64,000 nt of DNA from Bacillus sp. RAR_GA_16. Its GTDB lineage: Bacteria > Bacillota > Bacilli > Bacillales > Guptibacillaceae. Positions 7,299 through 15,403 of the stretch are shown piece after piece. Position 1 is the first letter of the stretch. The number at the start of each line of letters is the position of its first letter. The position numbers and the translations under genes are program-made. The stretch lies in NCBI RefSeq assembly GCF_020165985.1, contig NZ_JAIUKZ010000010.1:248001-312000 (forward strand), in the 5' to 3' direction. A model generated the notes under the pieces. It did no database searches. It saw only the letters and a program-made list of their open reading frames with translations, and was not told the origin of the DNA.

Positions 7299-8384
7299 CT
7301 AAAGAAATTTCCTATCATTCATCCGAACTCTTCTTCTGATCCACCACTGTATCAGTGGAAGTACCACAAACATAATGAAAAAAATCCGAAAAAGTTGATA
7401 GCCACTGATCATCGCAAGGTCAGCATCAATGATCGTTGCGGTTACCCCCATTTCAGCTAGACCTCCTGGCGCTGTACTAAGAAAAGCTGTTGCCAACGTT
7501 AGAGAGGTTACGTTTGTTAAAAAAATCGCGATCAGAAATGAAAAGCATATTAAAAGTACACTAGTCATGAGAGAATATACACCGACCTTCCGAATGTGTC
7601 GAAGCATCTCTTTTTTTAAGTACAAGCCAAGATGAATGCCAAGCAAAAACTGAGATATCAGGATGAAGGATGACGGAAGATCTGGAACATCCACTGGTGA
7701 AATCGAAAAAATAGCGATAACGATTAATGGGCCAGTTAAAAATGCAGCAGGTAGTTTCCCTTTTTTGCCTAGGAACGCTCCAACTATCGCTACAAACAAC
7801 AGACCAAATAAGATCGGGTACGAAATCACTTCTCTATTAAGCGATTCACCTCCATTTATTAAGGCATACTCTGGTTTTATCACATACATTGTCAGAAAAG
7901 GAATTGTGACAATCACGAGAACGACTCGAATGGTTTGCATGAACACAATTGTGCCAGTATCCACTTCTTTTGTTTCTTCACTTAAAATCGCCACCTGAGA
8001 TAATCCACCAGGTACACTTCCAAATAATCCATCTATTACGTTAACATTTGTTTTTTTAACTATGATCAATCCGAGTAATAAACTTCCCATCACCGTTGAT
8101 AAGGTGACGCCTAGCATATAGGGAAAATGGAGACTTATTTCATGTAACGTTCTCTGTGTAAACGATGCACCAAGCATGTACCCAATTAAAATAAGAGCCA
8201 AATTTCGTAAATGAATCGGCCAGTAAAGTGTTCGTCCTGTACTTAAGTGCCAAGTTGCTACCCCTGTTAACGGACCAAGCATCCATGGAAGAGGAGCATG
8301 TAAGATTTTAAACACCAAAGCCCCCACTAAACCAATAAGGATCGTTTCATATAAAACAAAGCGATTTCTACGTAATATTAGCAT
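7299..8384 (-). CDS. AbrB-family membrane protein (putative transporter)
   Basis: The 361-residue protein has about ten hydrophobic segments in two repeats. Each repeat carries the family signature: PLPWMLGPLTG near residues 32-42, then GLFGSVPGGLSQVAIL near 130 and again STAPGGLAEMGVTA near 310. This is the membrane AbrB duplication family, once annotated as putative ammonia monooxygenase and unrelated to the AbrB repressor. Its substrate is unknown. AAAAGGGGTG precedes the ATG. It is a single gene between two terminators. Confidence 0.85.
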   Translation of the reverse strand: MLILRRNRFVLYETILIGLVGALVFKILHAPLPWMLGPLTGVATWHLSTGRTLYWPIHLRNLALILIGYMLGASFTQRTLHEISLHFPYMLGVTLSTVMGSLLLGLIIVKKTNVNVIDGLFGSVPGGLSQVAILSEETKEVDTGTIVFMQTIRVVLVIVTIPFLTMYVIKPEYALINGGESLNREVISYPILFGLLFVAIVGAFLGKKGKLPAAFLTGPLIVIAIFSISPVDVPDLPSSFILISQFLLGIHLGLYLKKEMLRHIRKVGVYSLMTSVLLICFSFLIAIFLTNVTSLTLATAFLSTAPGGLAEMGVTATIIDADLAMISGYQLFRIFFIMFVVLPLIQWWIRRRVRMNDRKFL

Positions 8385-8440
8385 CGCACCCCTTTTTTAC
8401 TGATATTCCCTTTAGTATAGATGTTTTCCATTCATAGGAA

Positions 8441-8484
8441 AAGGCAGCGTTTGATCCCGATTGGTATCAAACGCTGCCTTTTTC
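8441..8484. terminator. bidirectional terminator
   Basis: Perfect stem GGCAGCGTTTGAT / ATCAAACGCTGCC with T-runs on both sides. On the minus strand it separates the gene at 8639-9130 from the AbrB-family gene. Confidence 0.85.
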
Positions 8485-8638
8485 CTTTTCAATCTATTGC
8501 ACTTTTTTTAGAAATGCCGATCTGCAGTACCGGTCAATCTTTCCACTCTTTCATATCAATCATCATGAAGGAAAGAACGATGTAGGGGAATATCAAACTC
8601 GTCAGCTACTTAGTAAAGGAGCCATCTTTTTCGATGCA

Positions 8639-9130
8639 CTACATATATCCAAATAGTAGCAACAGGATGATAGAGATCACCACGGATAAAGGAAGAGCAA
8701 TGCTTTTATTGACGTGATGGAGTCGTACCATCGGAAACATAACCATAATAAAGAGGAGTGACCATAGAAGATTCCATCCGTTATGATATGAAATCAAATT
8801 TAAAATTGAAGCAACCCATTCGATCACCCAAAATCCAAAGATCCATTTTAGATGATAAATAAGTTTCTTTCCCAATGTTGGATAATTCGACAGATAGAGT
8901 AAAACAACGAGAGGATTAACAACAAGATTATGTAGTAAGTGAACATTGAATTTGCTTAACAACATCGTTTCTTTAAACTCCCAGAGATGAAATTCATGAT
9001 ATCCAATAAGTTCGTAAACCGATGCGGCTAATGCAATATAGAGCATTTCCGGATAATACTCTTCCCAATGTTTCCAATCGCTTTTCAAAAAGACCGCAAT
9101 GATTAGGGCAGTGACAAGAACAATATTCAT
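8639..9130 (-). CDS. CBO0543-family membrane protein
   Basis: The 163-residue protein has about five transmembrane helices and the family pattern: an early KSDWKHWEEYYPEMLYIALAA segment, HLLHNLVVNPLVVLLYLSNYP in the middle and EWVASILNLISYHNGWN near the centre of the second half. This is the CBO0543 family of Bacillales and Clostridia, of unknown function. AGGAG lies 6 bp before the ATG. A second family member lies at 13295-13765, so the strain keeps at least two. Confidence 0.75.
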   Translation of the reverse strand: MNIVLVTALIIAVFLKSDWKHWEEYYPEMLYIALAASVYELIGYHEFHLWEFKETMLLSKFNVHLLHNLVVNPLVVLLYLSNYPTLGKKLIYHLKWIFGFWVIEWVASILNLISYHNGWNLLWSLLFIMVMFPMVRLHHVNKSIALPLSVVISIILLLLFGYM

Positions 9131-9273
9131 TGTATTCTCCTATTTGCTAACATTGTTTGCTTCTAGAAGCACGTCCATCTTTCCATGATGATACTCCGTT
9201 CGAGACTGTATTTTTACATAATTATACAAAATAGTATACGTAGTTTGAAAGCCATTATTCATGACTAGTGCTC

Positions 9274-9312
9274 AGTGCCTGTCACCACCCGAGTTACGTC
9301 ACAATATGTCGA
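9274..9312 (+). repeat. 39-nt dispersed repeat, copy 1
   Basis: AGTGCCTGTCACCACCCGA, 15 variable bases and GTCGA. The same layout recurs at 11011-11049. The two copies flank splA-splB in direct orientation. Confidence 0.7.
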
Positions 9313-9363
9313 TCGATAGTCCAAAGGCGCCGTTCTCGCTTCGGCGCCTTTGGACTATCGATC
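9311..9363. repeat. perfect 22-bp inverted repeat (hairpin)
   Basis: Arms 9311-9332 and 9342-9363 are exact reverse complements around a 9-nt loop (TTCTCGCTT). The core is CAAAGGCGCC. No T-run follows on either strand, so it is an unusual terminator for the gene at 9363-9563 or a dispersed palindromic element. Confidence 0.85.
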
Positions 9364-9563
9364 TAATCGTAAATTTCACGACTCCATACATAGTAAGCAT
9401 TTGGATCCTTCACTTCTCTCATCCACATGCTTTTCTTAGGCGCTACCCGATCAGAAACTTTATACCACGCTCCTCCTCTCCATTTTCTGTACCCCTTAAA
9501 TCGAGCAAATAGCTGATCCATCACACTTTGTGAAGGCAACAAATTCCTTATCCATTTCAACAT
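9363..9563 (-). CDS. small hypothetical protein
   Basis: A 66-residue basic, tryptophan-rich protein starting MLKWIRNLLPSQSVMD, with GYRKWRGGAWYKVSD and AYYVWSREIYD. I do not recognise it. The start at 9563 is chosen because the doubled GGAGG motifs lie just upstream; the longer frame to 9680 adds an unlikely N terminus and overlaps the splA promoter region. No membrane segment is visible. Its stop falls at the edge of the long inverted repeat. Confidence 0.6.
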   Translation of the reverse strand: MLKWIRNLLPSQSVMDQLFARFKGYRKWRGGAWYKVSDRVAPKKSMWMREVKDPNAYYVWSREIYD

Positions 9564-9710
9564 GCCTCCACACACCTCCCTCATATTTAAGTCAACAGAA
9601 CATCGTATGCTCGATTTCAAAGCTTTATGAATGAAATAGGCGTTATTTACCAGAAAGGAATTCATTCTCTTGTGGAACAATGAGGTAGTAGAACGTAAAG
9701 GAGTGATGAA

Positions 9711-9971
9711 ATGGATTTACATGATTCAAATTATGATTCAGGACAAGGGTATCACGCAGGTGACGTCGTTTATGTAATGTATCGAAATCCACATACCTAT
9801 AACGTAGCAAATATTCAGGAAGCAGCCGTTGTAAACGATCCTGACCAACCAGGTCAGCTTGCCTTGTTCTTATATGAAACTTACTACCCTCTTGATTCTG
9901 ACATCGCGATTTACCGCTCAGAAGCAGAAGCCGAACAAGCATATGCCACATATTTCGGATCAATTGAATAG
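9711..9971 (+). CDS. splA: SplA, regulator of the spore photoproduct lyase operon
   Basis: The 86-residue protein matches the SplA family: YHAGDVVYVMYRNPH, then NIQEAAVVNDPDQPG and LALFLYETYYPL. In Bacillus subtilis SplA is a negative, TRAP-like regulator of splAB expression in the forespore. AAAGGAGTGATGAA precedes the ATG. The stop is followed 11 bp later by splB, so both are on one transcript. A sigma-G promoter was looked for and not clearly found. Confidence 0.92.
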   Translation: MDLHDSNYDSGQGYHAGDVVYVMYRNPHTYNVANIQEAAVVNDPDQPGQLALFLYETYYPLDSDIAIYRSEAEAEQAYATYFGSIE

Positions 9972-9982
9972 GAGGAATTTTG

Positions 9983-11011
9983 TTGGTTAAGCCATTTGTG
10001 CCTCAACTCGTCTATATGGAACCTCGCGCATTAGAGTATCCATTAGGACGAGAGCTTCATGACAAATTTTCAAAAATGAACATTGAGATTAGAGAAACAA
10101 CCTCTCACAACCAGGTTCGAAATCTACCAGGGGATAATCACTTCCAGCAATATCGCGTCGCAAAATCAACGCTTGTTGTCGGAGTAAGAAAAACATTAAA
10201 GTTTGATACATCCAAACCTTCTGCTGAATACGCGATCCCGTTTGCGACTGGTTGCATGGGTCACTGTCATTATTGCTATCTCCAAACGACAATGGGGAGT
10301 AAGCCATACATTCGAACATATGTGAATACAGATGACATTTTCGAAGCAGCTGAAAAATATATGCAGGAGAGAGCACCAGAACCTACTCGATTCGAGGCGT
10401 CATGTACGTCAGATATCGTTGGCATCGATCATTTAACGCATACACTAAAGCGAGCAATCGAATACTTTGGTAAATCAGATCATGGTCGACTCCGCTTTGT
10501 AACCAAGTTTGCACACGTTGATCATTTGCTTGATGCCGATCATCAAGGTCGCACCCGATTTCGTTTTAGTATGAATGCGGATTACGTGATTAAGTTTCTA
10601 GAACCAGGAACCTCACGCCTTGATGAGCGCATTGAAGCAGCAGCGAAAGTCGCAGAAGCAGGATATCCGCTCGGTTTTATCGTTGCCCCTATCTACTTAT
10701 ATGAGGATTGGAAAGAAGGTTATCTTACTTTATTTGAGAAACTAGAAGCTAAGCTTCCAAAAAGTGCAACAAAAGATTTAACATTTGAACTTATTCAGCA
10801 TCGTTTTACGAAACCAGCAAAACGCGTGATTCAAAAAAACTATCCGATGACCAAACTCGAAATGGAAGAAGAAGACCGCATGTACAAATGGGGAAAATAC
10901 GGCATTGGCAAATACGTCTACCAAAAAGATCAACAGCAAGATATGAAAGACACGCTCGGAGGCTATATTGACAAGTTCTTTCCTGATGCCAAATTAGAGT
11001 ATTTTACATGA
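9983..11011 (+). CDS. splB: spore photoproduct lyase
   Basis: A radical SAM enzyme that reverses spore photoproduct (5-thyminyl-5,6-dihydrothymine) during germination. The cluster-binding CxxxCxxC is Cys91, Cys95 and Cys98 in GCMGHCHYCYL, and Cys141 in EASCTSDIVG is the hydrogen-donor cysteine known from B. subtilis SplB; numbering coincides if translation starts at the second TTG (9983), 7 bp after AGGAGG. The first TTG at 9980 is possible. Length of 342 residues fits the family. It is strong evidence for a spore-former. Confidence 0.96.
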   Translation: MVKPFVPQLVYMEPRALEYPLGRELHDKFSKMNIEIRETTSHNQVRNLPGDNHFQQYRVAKSTLVVGVRKTLKFDTSKPSAEYAIPFATGCMGHCHYCYLQTTMGSKPYIRTYVNTDDIFEAAEKYMQERAPEPTRFEASCTSDIVGIDHLTHTLKRAIEYFGKSDHGRLRFVTKFAHVDHLLDADHQGRTRFRFSMNADYVIKFLEPGTSRLDERIEAAAKVAEAGYPLGFIVAPIYLYEDWKEGYLTLFEKLEAKLPKSATKDLTFELIQHRFTKPAKRVIQKNYPMTKLEMEEEDRMYKWGKYGIGKYVYQKDQQQDMKDTLGGYIDKFFPDAKLEYFT

Positions 11012-11049
11012 GTGCCTGTCACCACCCGATTCAGCTCGAACAGTGTCGA
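11011..11049 (+). repeat. 39-nt dispersed repeat, copy 2
   Basis: AGTGCCTGTCACCACCCGA, 15 variable bases and GTCGA, beginning in the last base of the splB stop codon. It matches copy 1 at 9274-9312. Confidence 0.7.
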
Positions 11050-11067
11050 ACAAAAGAAGAGTGCACG

Positions 11068-11104
11068 AAAAAGGCATGGAAGCGATTTGCTTCCATGCCT
11101 TTTA
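11068..11104 (-). terminator. terminator downstream of the putative 6S RNA
   Basis: AAAAGGCATGGAAGC / GCTTCCATGCC stem with minus-strand TTTTT; it can also stop splB transcripts on the plus strand. Confidence 0.85.
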
Positions 11105-11138
11105 TATATCTATAATCGTGCAACATTCTATGTAAGAT

Positions 11139-11351
11139 CATAAGCAAGTTTAAACCCAAACCCGCTTCGTCGTCACTATAAGTGTCTCAAAGCCCGCGTA
11201 AAAGCAGGTGGGTACCCGCACAGCTACCTTTAACGTCCCGCTCAGTAGGCCGGCTTGTTATCAGCAACTGGATGTAGAGTTCCCGGAAAACTAGCATCGG
11301 TTTGAGACAACCGTTGTTAACGTGCGTTGCAGGAAATGGGTATTGCTTATG
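11139..11351 (-). ncRNA. ssrS: rod-shaped structured RNA, probably 6S RNA
   Basis: No credible ORF occupies this GC-richer stretch. On the minus strand the ends CATAAGCAA and TTGCTTATG pair perfectly. ACCCA/TGGGT and CCTGC/GCGGG follow. An unpaired central region comes next, then a second long stem with GTCTCAAA / TTTGAGAC and a branched top. A closing stem, central bubble and terminal arm in about 213 nt is the layout of 6S RNA, which binds sigma-A RNA polymerase. The minus strand is favoured because a terminator lies 30-70 nt downstream on that strand and none on the other. The segment GCGGGTACCCACCTGC resembles 6S sequences of other Bacilli as I remember them. The identity is an inference. 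Confidence 0.6.
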
Positions 11352-11428
11352 CTTATACTCTACACCTTCCATCGTATAAAATCAATGGTTCCGATTTCCA
11401 GTTCCGGTCTCCCCTTAACGCCCTACTA

Positions 11429-12343
11429 TTAAAATAACAACCGACCCAGCGAAATAACGGCGGTCACTGTCATCATACTAAACACCGTGGATGCAAGAAC
11501 AATTTGTGCAGAAAGCTCTGGCTCATTTTCATATTCTTGCGCGATAATCGCACTATTTACCGCTGTTGGCATCGCAGATGAAATAAACAGTGCCTGAGCT
11601 GTCACCCCATCGACTCCTAACACGTAAATGATACCAAGCGCAATCGCAGGGCCAAGTAACAGACGTATGATCAAGCTGACATAAACCACAGATAAATTTT
11701 TCGATAATCGCAGCTGAGCAACCTGAGCTCCGAGCGTTAATAATGCAATCGCAATCATCGAATCAGCAATGTAATCGGCCGGGATGAGAATAAATTCAGG
11801 AACCGAAACATCTAGAAGGTTGAATCCAATTCCGAGCAACATGGCATACAAGACTGGCATCTTAAAATAACCGAGTAGCGCACTTAATTTGCTTCCTTCA
11901 ACTGTTTTTAATGAAAAAATTCCCCACGAAAACGTAAGGATGTTCTGGAACGTTAAGATAATCACTTGGATCGACATCGCAAACGGATCATGCTTGAAAA
12001 CGAGATCATTCACAGGTACGCCGTAGTTTCCAGAATTATAGAATAAAATACTGTTTGTAAACGAAGCCCTAACGCTTCTACTGTAACCAAATAACCGACT
12101 GATCACATAGGATACCACGTATAGAACCACAATCAAAATACTAAAGAACGTCAACACGGATAAAAATAAAGACAAAGAAAAAGTCGTTTCATAAAGCTTT
12201 AAGAAAATAAATCCTGGCACAATGAAATAAATGTTCACTTTCGCAAGCGTGTACAAATCAAATTGGAAAATGCGATGAAGCAACACGCCAATTCCAATTA
12301 GAATAAACACGGGTACAATAATTTCGATAAATACACCTAACAC
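11429..12343 (-). CDS. AEC-family (auxin efflux carrier-like) transporter
   Basis: The 304-residue membrane protein has two five-helix halves. The N-terminal half contains FILIGIGVLLHR and the family motif NSGNYGVPV around residue 105. The C-terminal half contains ALLTLGAQVAQLRL and SSAMPTAVNSAIIAQEY. AEC members export or import organic anions such as malate. The specificity here is unknown. Translation starts with GTG, 5 bp after GAGGGG. No terminator is evident right after the gene, so reading into the RNA gene at 11139-11351 is possible. Confidence 0.87.
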   Translation of the reverse strand: MLGVFIEIIVPVFILIGIGVLLHRIFQFDLYTLAKVNIYFIVPGFIFLKLYETTFSLSLFLSVLTFFSILIVVLYVVSYVISRLFGYSRSVRASFTNSILFYNSGNYGVPVNDLVFKHDPFAMSIQVIILTFQNILTFSWGIFSLKTVEGSKLSALLGYFKMPVLYAMLLGIGFNLLDVSVPEFILIPADYIADSMIAIALLTLGAQVAQLRLSKNLSVVYVSLIIRLLLGPAIALGIIYVLGVDGVTAQALFISSAMPTAVNSAIIAQEYENEPELSAQIVLASTVFSMMTVTAVISLGRLLF

Positions 12344-12460
12344 AAGAGCCCCTCAATTCATAACTGCATTCTGTTCCCCTTTACAGTTTACACGAATGTC
12401 AGAAACTCTTCAGTACTCTTGCTCAATCACACCATCAATTAAACGCATCACTTTAAGACT

Positions 12461-12760
12461 TTAAGAGACCTTTTCCTTCAATGCATCGCGAAGCACGGCA
12501 TTCACTGCTTTTCGACGTTTCCATAGAAGATCGATCAGTTCATCGAATTCTAAAAACACTTCATCACTATCACAATAAGAAGCGCCTTTGCAATGGATGG
12601 AAAAGGAGGCGTTCCCATATTTCATCACAGTACATTGACCATCTTTTTCAGTGTCTTCAAAAACAAAATAATGTTTTTGACCCAGCTGATCAAATTCGGC
12701 TAGCTGATCAAAACCTTTCAACAACGCTGCCACATCGGCCTTACGTTTAATAATGTTCAT
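12461..12760 (-). CDS. hypothetical protein, 99 residues
   Basis: A small soluble, slightly acidic protein starting MNIIKRKADVAALLKGFDQL. The central part is beta-rich (HYFVFEDTEKDGQCTVMKYG, with two cysteines near IHCKGASYC) and a C-terminal helix has LLWKRRKAVNAVLRDALKEK. I do not recognise a family. The ribosome binding site GGAGAGG lies a few bases before the ATG, which together with its coding character makes it a real gene. It stands alone. Confidence 0.65.
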   Translation of the reverse strand: MNIIKRKADVAALLKGFDQLAEFDQLGQKHYFVFEDTEKDGQCTVMKYGNASFSIHCKGASYCDSDEVFLEFDELIDLLWKRRKAVNAVLRDALKEKVS

Positions 12761-12857
12761 GGTTTCCTCTCCTTATAGGATAAAATCGCTCTCTCTATCT
12801 ATAAGATACTATTATTCGATTTAACACGCTAAAATCCTTTTTTACAGCGTTCATAGC

Positions 12858-12886
12858 AAAAAGCCAGTCACCAAGACTGGCTTTTC
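12858..12886 (-). terminator. terminator of the DUF3889 gene
   Basis: AAAAGCCAGTC / GACTGGCTTTT with a 5-nt loop, just after the stop at 12897. Confidence 0.85.
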
Positions 12887-12896
12887 ATTACCTGTT

Positions 12897-13220
12897 TCAT
12901 TGAAATTCTTCAATTTCATCATATTTTACGTCGATTAATTCATCATTTTGAGGATTAACAAGCACATACACTCGTATCTCTCGAGACTGATCGTTTTGCT
13001 TTAACGTAAATTCAAAATCATACTGCTCTCTTACATTAGAGATAAATACTTTCCCATCATACCTGTAATCTGTGATTTGTTGATCTGGGTATTTTTTCGT
13101 CGTTTGTTCAATGGCGATTTTCCCCCATTTCGCATAAGAAGGAGCTTCTCCATGAACATATGAAACCGGAAACAGAAACAGGATCAATAGACTAACTAGA
13201 AGCATCATTTTTCGTAGCAA
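12897..13220 (-). CDS. secreted DUF3889 protein
   Basis: A 107-residue exported protein. It begins with a signal peptide (MMLLVSLLILFLFPVSYVHG, probable cleavage before EAPSYA). The mature domain YAKWGKIAIEQTTKKYP.. and the strand-rich rest ending DVKYDEIEEF match DUF3889, a family of Bacillus exported proteins (YqzG-like) of unknown role. The likely start is TTG 13220, 8 bp after GGAGG; the upstream ATG at 13235 overlaps that ribosome binding site. It is a monocistronic gene with its own terminator. Confidence 0.8.
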   Translation of the reverse strand: MLRKMMLLVSLLILFLFPVSYVHGEAPSYAKWGKIAIEQTTKKYPDQQITDYRYDGKVFISNVREQYDFEFTLKQNDQSREIRVYVLVNPQNDELIDVKYDEIEEFQ

Positions 13221-13294
13221 TTCAACTACCTCCATTCTGTATACTCTGAAGATAGTATTTATTCTTTTTTGTTAAAACATGCATGATAACAAGG

Positions 13295-13765
13295 TTACTG
13301 CTTTTGTTCCATACCAGGTATAAATTTGACGATGATTCTTACTATCAGCAACAATAACCATGTGCTCAAAAAAGTATAGAACCACGTCCAGCTCTCGTAG
13401 TGAATTAAGTCTGTATATTTTTCGAAAAAAAATTCGGTGATTGTAATAATTGCTGAATAAATGATCCCCTTCACAACATAACCTATCCACCCTGAATGAA
13501 AAGTAGACTGATAATAATACACCCCTAAAACCGGAAAAAGCAGATACTCATATGTAAGACTAGAATCGAAATGGCGATTAAATAAATTGACAGGATAGGT
13601 AAGCATACCTTCTTCAACGACTATGACTCCGATAATAGACGAAAAATAACCTGTGAGTAAAAAAAAGAGAAGCCACTCTTTAATTGGTGGCTTTCGCATA
13701 CTGAAAACAAATAAACCCACCCCAATTAGAGCTAATAGCCAGAGAATTGTTTTTTCAATCATCAT
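13295..13765 (-). CDS. CBO0543-family membrane protein
   Basis: The 156-residue protein has four or five transmembrane helices: an N-terminal IEKTILWLLALIGVGLFVF, a second ending GVIVVEEGMLTYP, then YEYLLFPVLGVYYYQSTF and a late IHYESWTWFYTFLSTW segment. The last two are the signature of CBO0543-type proteins. Function is unknown. AAGGTGAT precedes the double ATG. It is about as long as, but only distantly similar to, the family member at 8639-9130. Confidence 0.7.
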   Translation of the reverse strand: MMIEKTILWLLALIGVGLFVFSMRKPPIKEWLLFFLLTGYFSSIIGVIVVEEGMLTYPVNLFNRHFDSSLTYEYLLFPVLGVYYYQSTFHSGWIGYVVKGIIYSAIITITEFFFEKYTDLIHYESWTWFYTFLSTWLLLLIVRIIVKFIPGMEQKQ

Positions 13766-13973
13766 TGTTTATCACCTTCGTTGTCTTCCTCTATCCTTCC
13801 ATTATCTCCTTGAGACAATAAACCTATGCATGAGCAGATGAATGGTCTAAAGCGGATGACCAATCTTTGTCTATCAACGAAAAAGGATTTGTTTTTTATC
13901 TTATCGGTTTAATGACACATGCTGAGGGGAATTCTAAAGTGTTACCAATTGAATTGGAAAGGAGTCCCCAGTC

Positions 13974-15359
13974 ATGATTAAGAAACTATTCCCCTGGCAG
14001 CTGCGGAAATATTTTGAGATGTCAAAGCGAATTCGAAAGCATGAACTTCAGGCAACGCTCTGGTATATGCCAGGCTTATATATTTTAGGAGCCTTTGTCT
14101 TTGTAGCTGCCTCCTTATATTTGGATTTAGTTCTCGAACTTTCGCAGTACACGCCAAACATGTTCCGAACAACAGCGCAACCAACCAGACTACTCATTAG
14201 TGCCCTCATCGGTGGGATTTTAACGCTAAGCGCCTTTACGCTCAACTCCTTACTTGTCGTGCTAACAACATTTAGCGGACAATTTTCTCCTAGGATGCTT
14301 CTTAATTTCGTTGCTGACCGAACCACCCAGCACTTTATCGGTATTTTCCACGGGAGCTTTGTTTACGTCCTTGTCATTTTCTTATTTATCACAAGCAAAG
14401 AAGACGAATATTTTGTTGCCATTCCAGGAATGACGGTTTTCCTTGCCTTTGTAACGGTCATTACCTTTATCTTCTTTATCAACCACGCCACAAGTTGGAT
14501 GCAGGTACATAACATTGCGACAAATATGAAGGAAGAATCAATCAGAATTGTAAGAGAAACACTCAGAAACGACCTTGAGCAATTTCGCTGTGAAGAACCT
14601 GGCGATCTGATGGAGAAAGAACGTGAAACCGAAACACTAATTACCGCTCCCGAATCAGGATACATTCAGCTAATTGATTTTAAAGCGATGATTGATGAAG
14701 CAAAAAAGGATCAAATTATCATTAAACTTCATAGTAAAGTAGGGGATTACGTCTTAAAAGGGAATCGCTTCTTTTCCTACTGGGGCACTGGTTCTGATCG
14801 CGTGAATGTTGAAAAGTACTGCGAGCACATTGAGCTGGGGTATAAAGAAACGGAAATTCAAGACTTAAAAATGGGGATGACGAAACTAGCTGAAATCGGA
14901 GTAAAATCATTAGGAAATGATGACCCCCAAACATCGATCACCATCATACATCAGATGGCAGATCTCCTCTTAGAAGTCGAACGAGACATTACATTTACCC
15001 CTTATCTTGCCGATCATGAACAACAAGTCAGAGTTGTCATGGATGCCGAAGACTTTAGTTATTATTTGTATCGAGGATTTGGTTATTTAAGACACTATGC
15101 TGGTGATAACTATCCCATCATTACTGAAATCATTTCGGCTCTTAGCATGGTTGCCCAATCCATTAGCAAAGATAAACTGGATGTTGTTTGGGATTTTGCT
15201 AAAAATTCAATGGACCATATCCCAAAAGAGTTTATCTACCGTCTCGACCGAGACTATTTACTAAACCGCCTCTATGATCTTGCCGTCTTTACAGGACATC
15301 AAGAGGATTATGAACCTATTGAAAAACGTCTTCTTGAAATTGAAGAAAAGCATTCTTAA
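13974..15359 (+). CDS. DUF2254 membrane protein
   Basis: A 461-residue protein. The N-terminal 180 residues hold four membrane helices with the DUF2254 motifs (LWYMPGLYILGAF; LSAFTLNSLLVVLTTFSGQFSPR; TQHFIGIFHGSFVY). The rest is a large cytosolic domain (SGYIQLIDFKAMIDEAKK..; LGNDDPQTSITIIHQMADLL). The family is widespread and of unknown function. GGAAAGGAG lies before the ATG and a perfect terminator follows, so it is a single-gene unit. Confidence 0.87.
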   Translation: MIKKLFPWQLRKYFEMSKRIRKHELQATLWYMPGLYILGAFVFVAASLYLDLVLELSQYTPNMFRTTAQPTRLLISALIGGILTLSAFTLNSLLVVLTTFSGQFSPRMLLNFVADRTTQHFIGIFHGSFVYVLVIFLFITSKEDEYFVAIPGMTVFLAFVTVITFIFFINHATSWMQVHNIATNMKEESIRIVRETLRNDLEQFRCEEPGDLMEKERETETLITAPESGYIQLIDFKAMIDEAKKDQIIIKLHSKVGDYVLKGNRFFSYWGTGSDRVNVEKYCEHIELGYKETEIQDLKMGMTKLAEIGVKSLGNDDPQTSITIIHQMADLLLEVERDITFTPYLADHEQQVRVVMDAEDFSYYLYRGFGYLRHYAGDNYPIITEIISALSMVAQSISKDKLDVVWDFAKNSMDHIPKEFIYRLDRDYLLNRLYDLAVFTGHQEDYEPIEKRLLEIEEKHS

Positions 15360-15371
15360 ATTCAAAGACAT

Positions 15372-15401
15372 AAAAAGGTGACCCTTGGGGTCACCTTTTT
15401 T
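15372..15401. terminator. bidirectional terminator
   Basis: AAAAAGGTGACC / GGGTCACCTTTTTT between the convergent DUF2254 and asnB genes. Confidence 0.9.
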
Positions 15402-15403
15402 AA

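Noticed and set aside
8500-8630. Short minus-strand hydrophobic frame ending MMIDMKEWKD
   Set aside because: About 25 codons, no start with a ribosome binding site; probably chance or a small remnant.
11205-11235. GGTGGGTACCCGC resembling a T-box antiterminator motif
   Set aside because: The T-box core AGGGTGGNACCGCG is not matched, and no terminator and no plus-strand gene follow.
11187-11372. 61-residue minus-strand ORF in the structured region
   Set aside because: It lies inside a strongly base-paired RNA-like sequence, has no ribosome binding site and has an unlikely composition.
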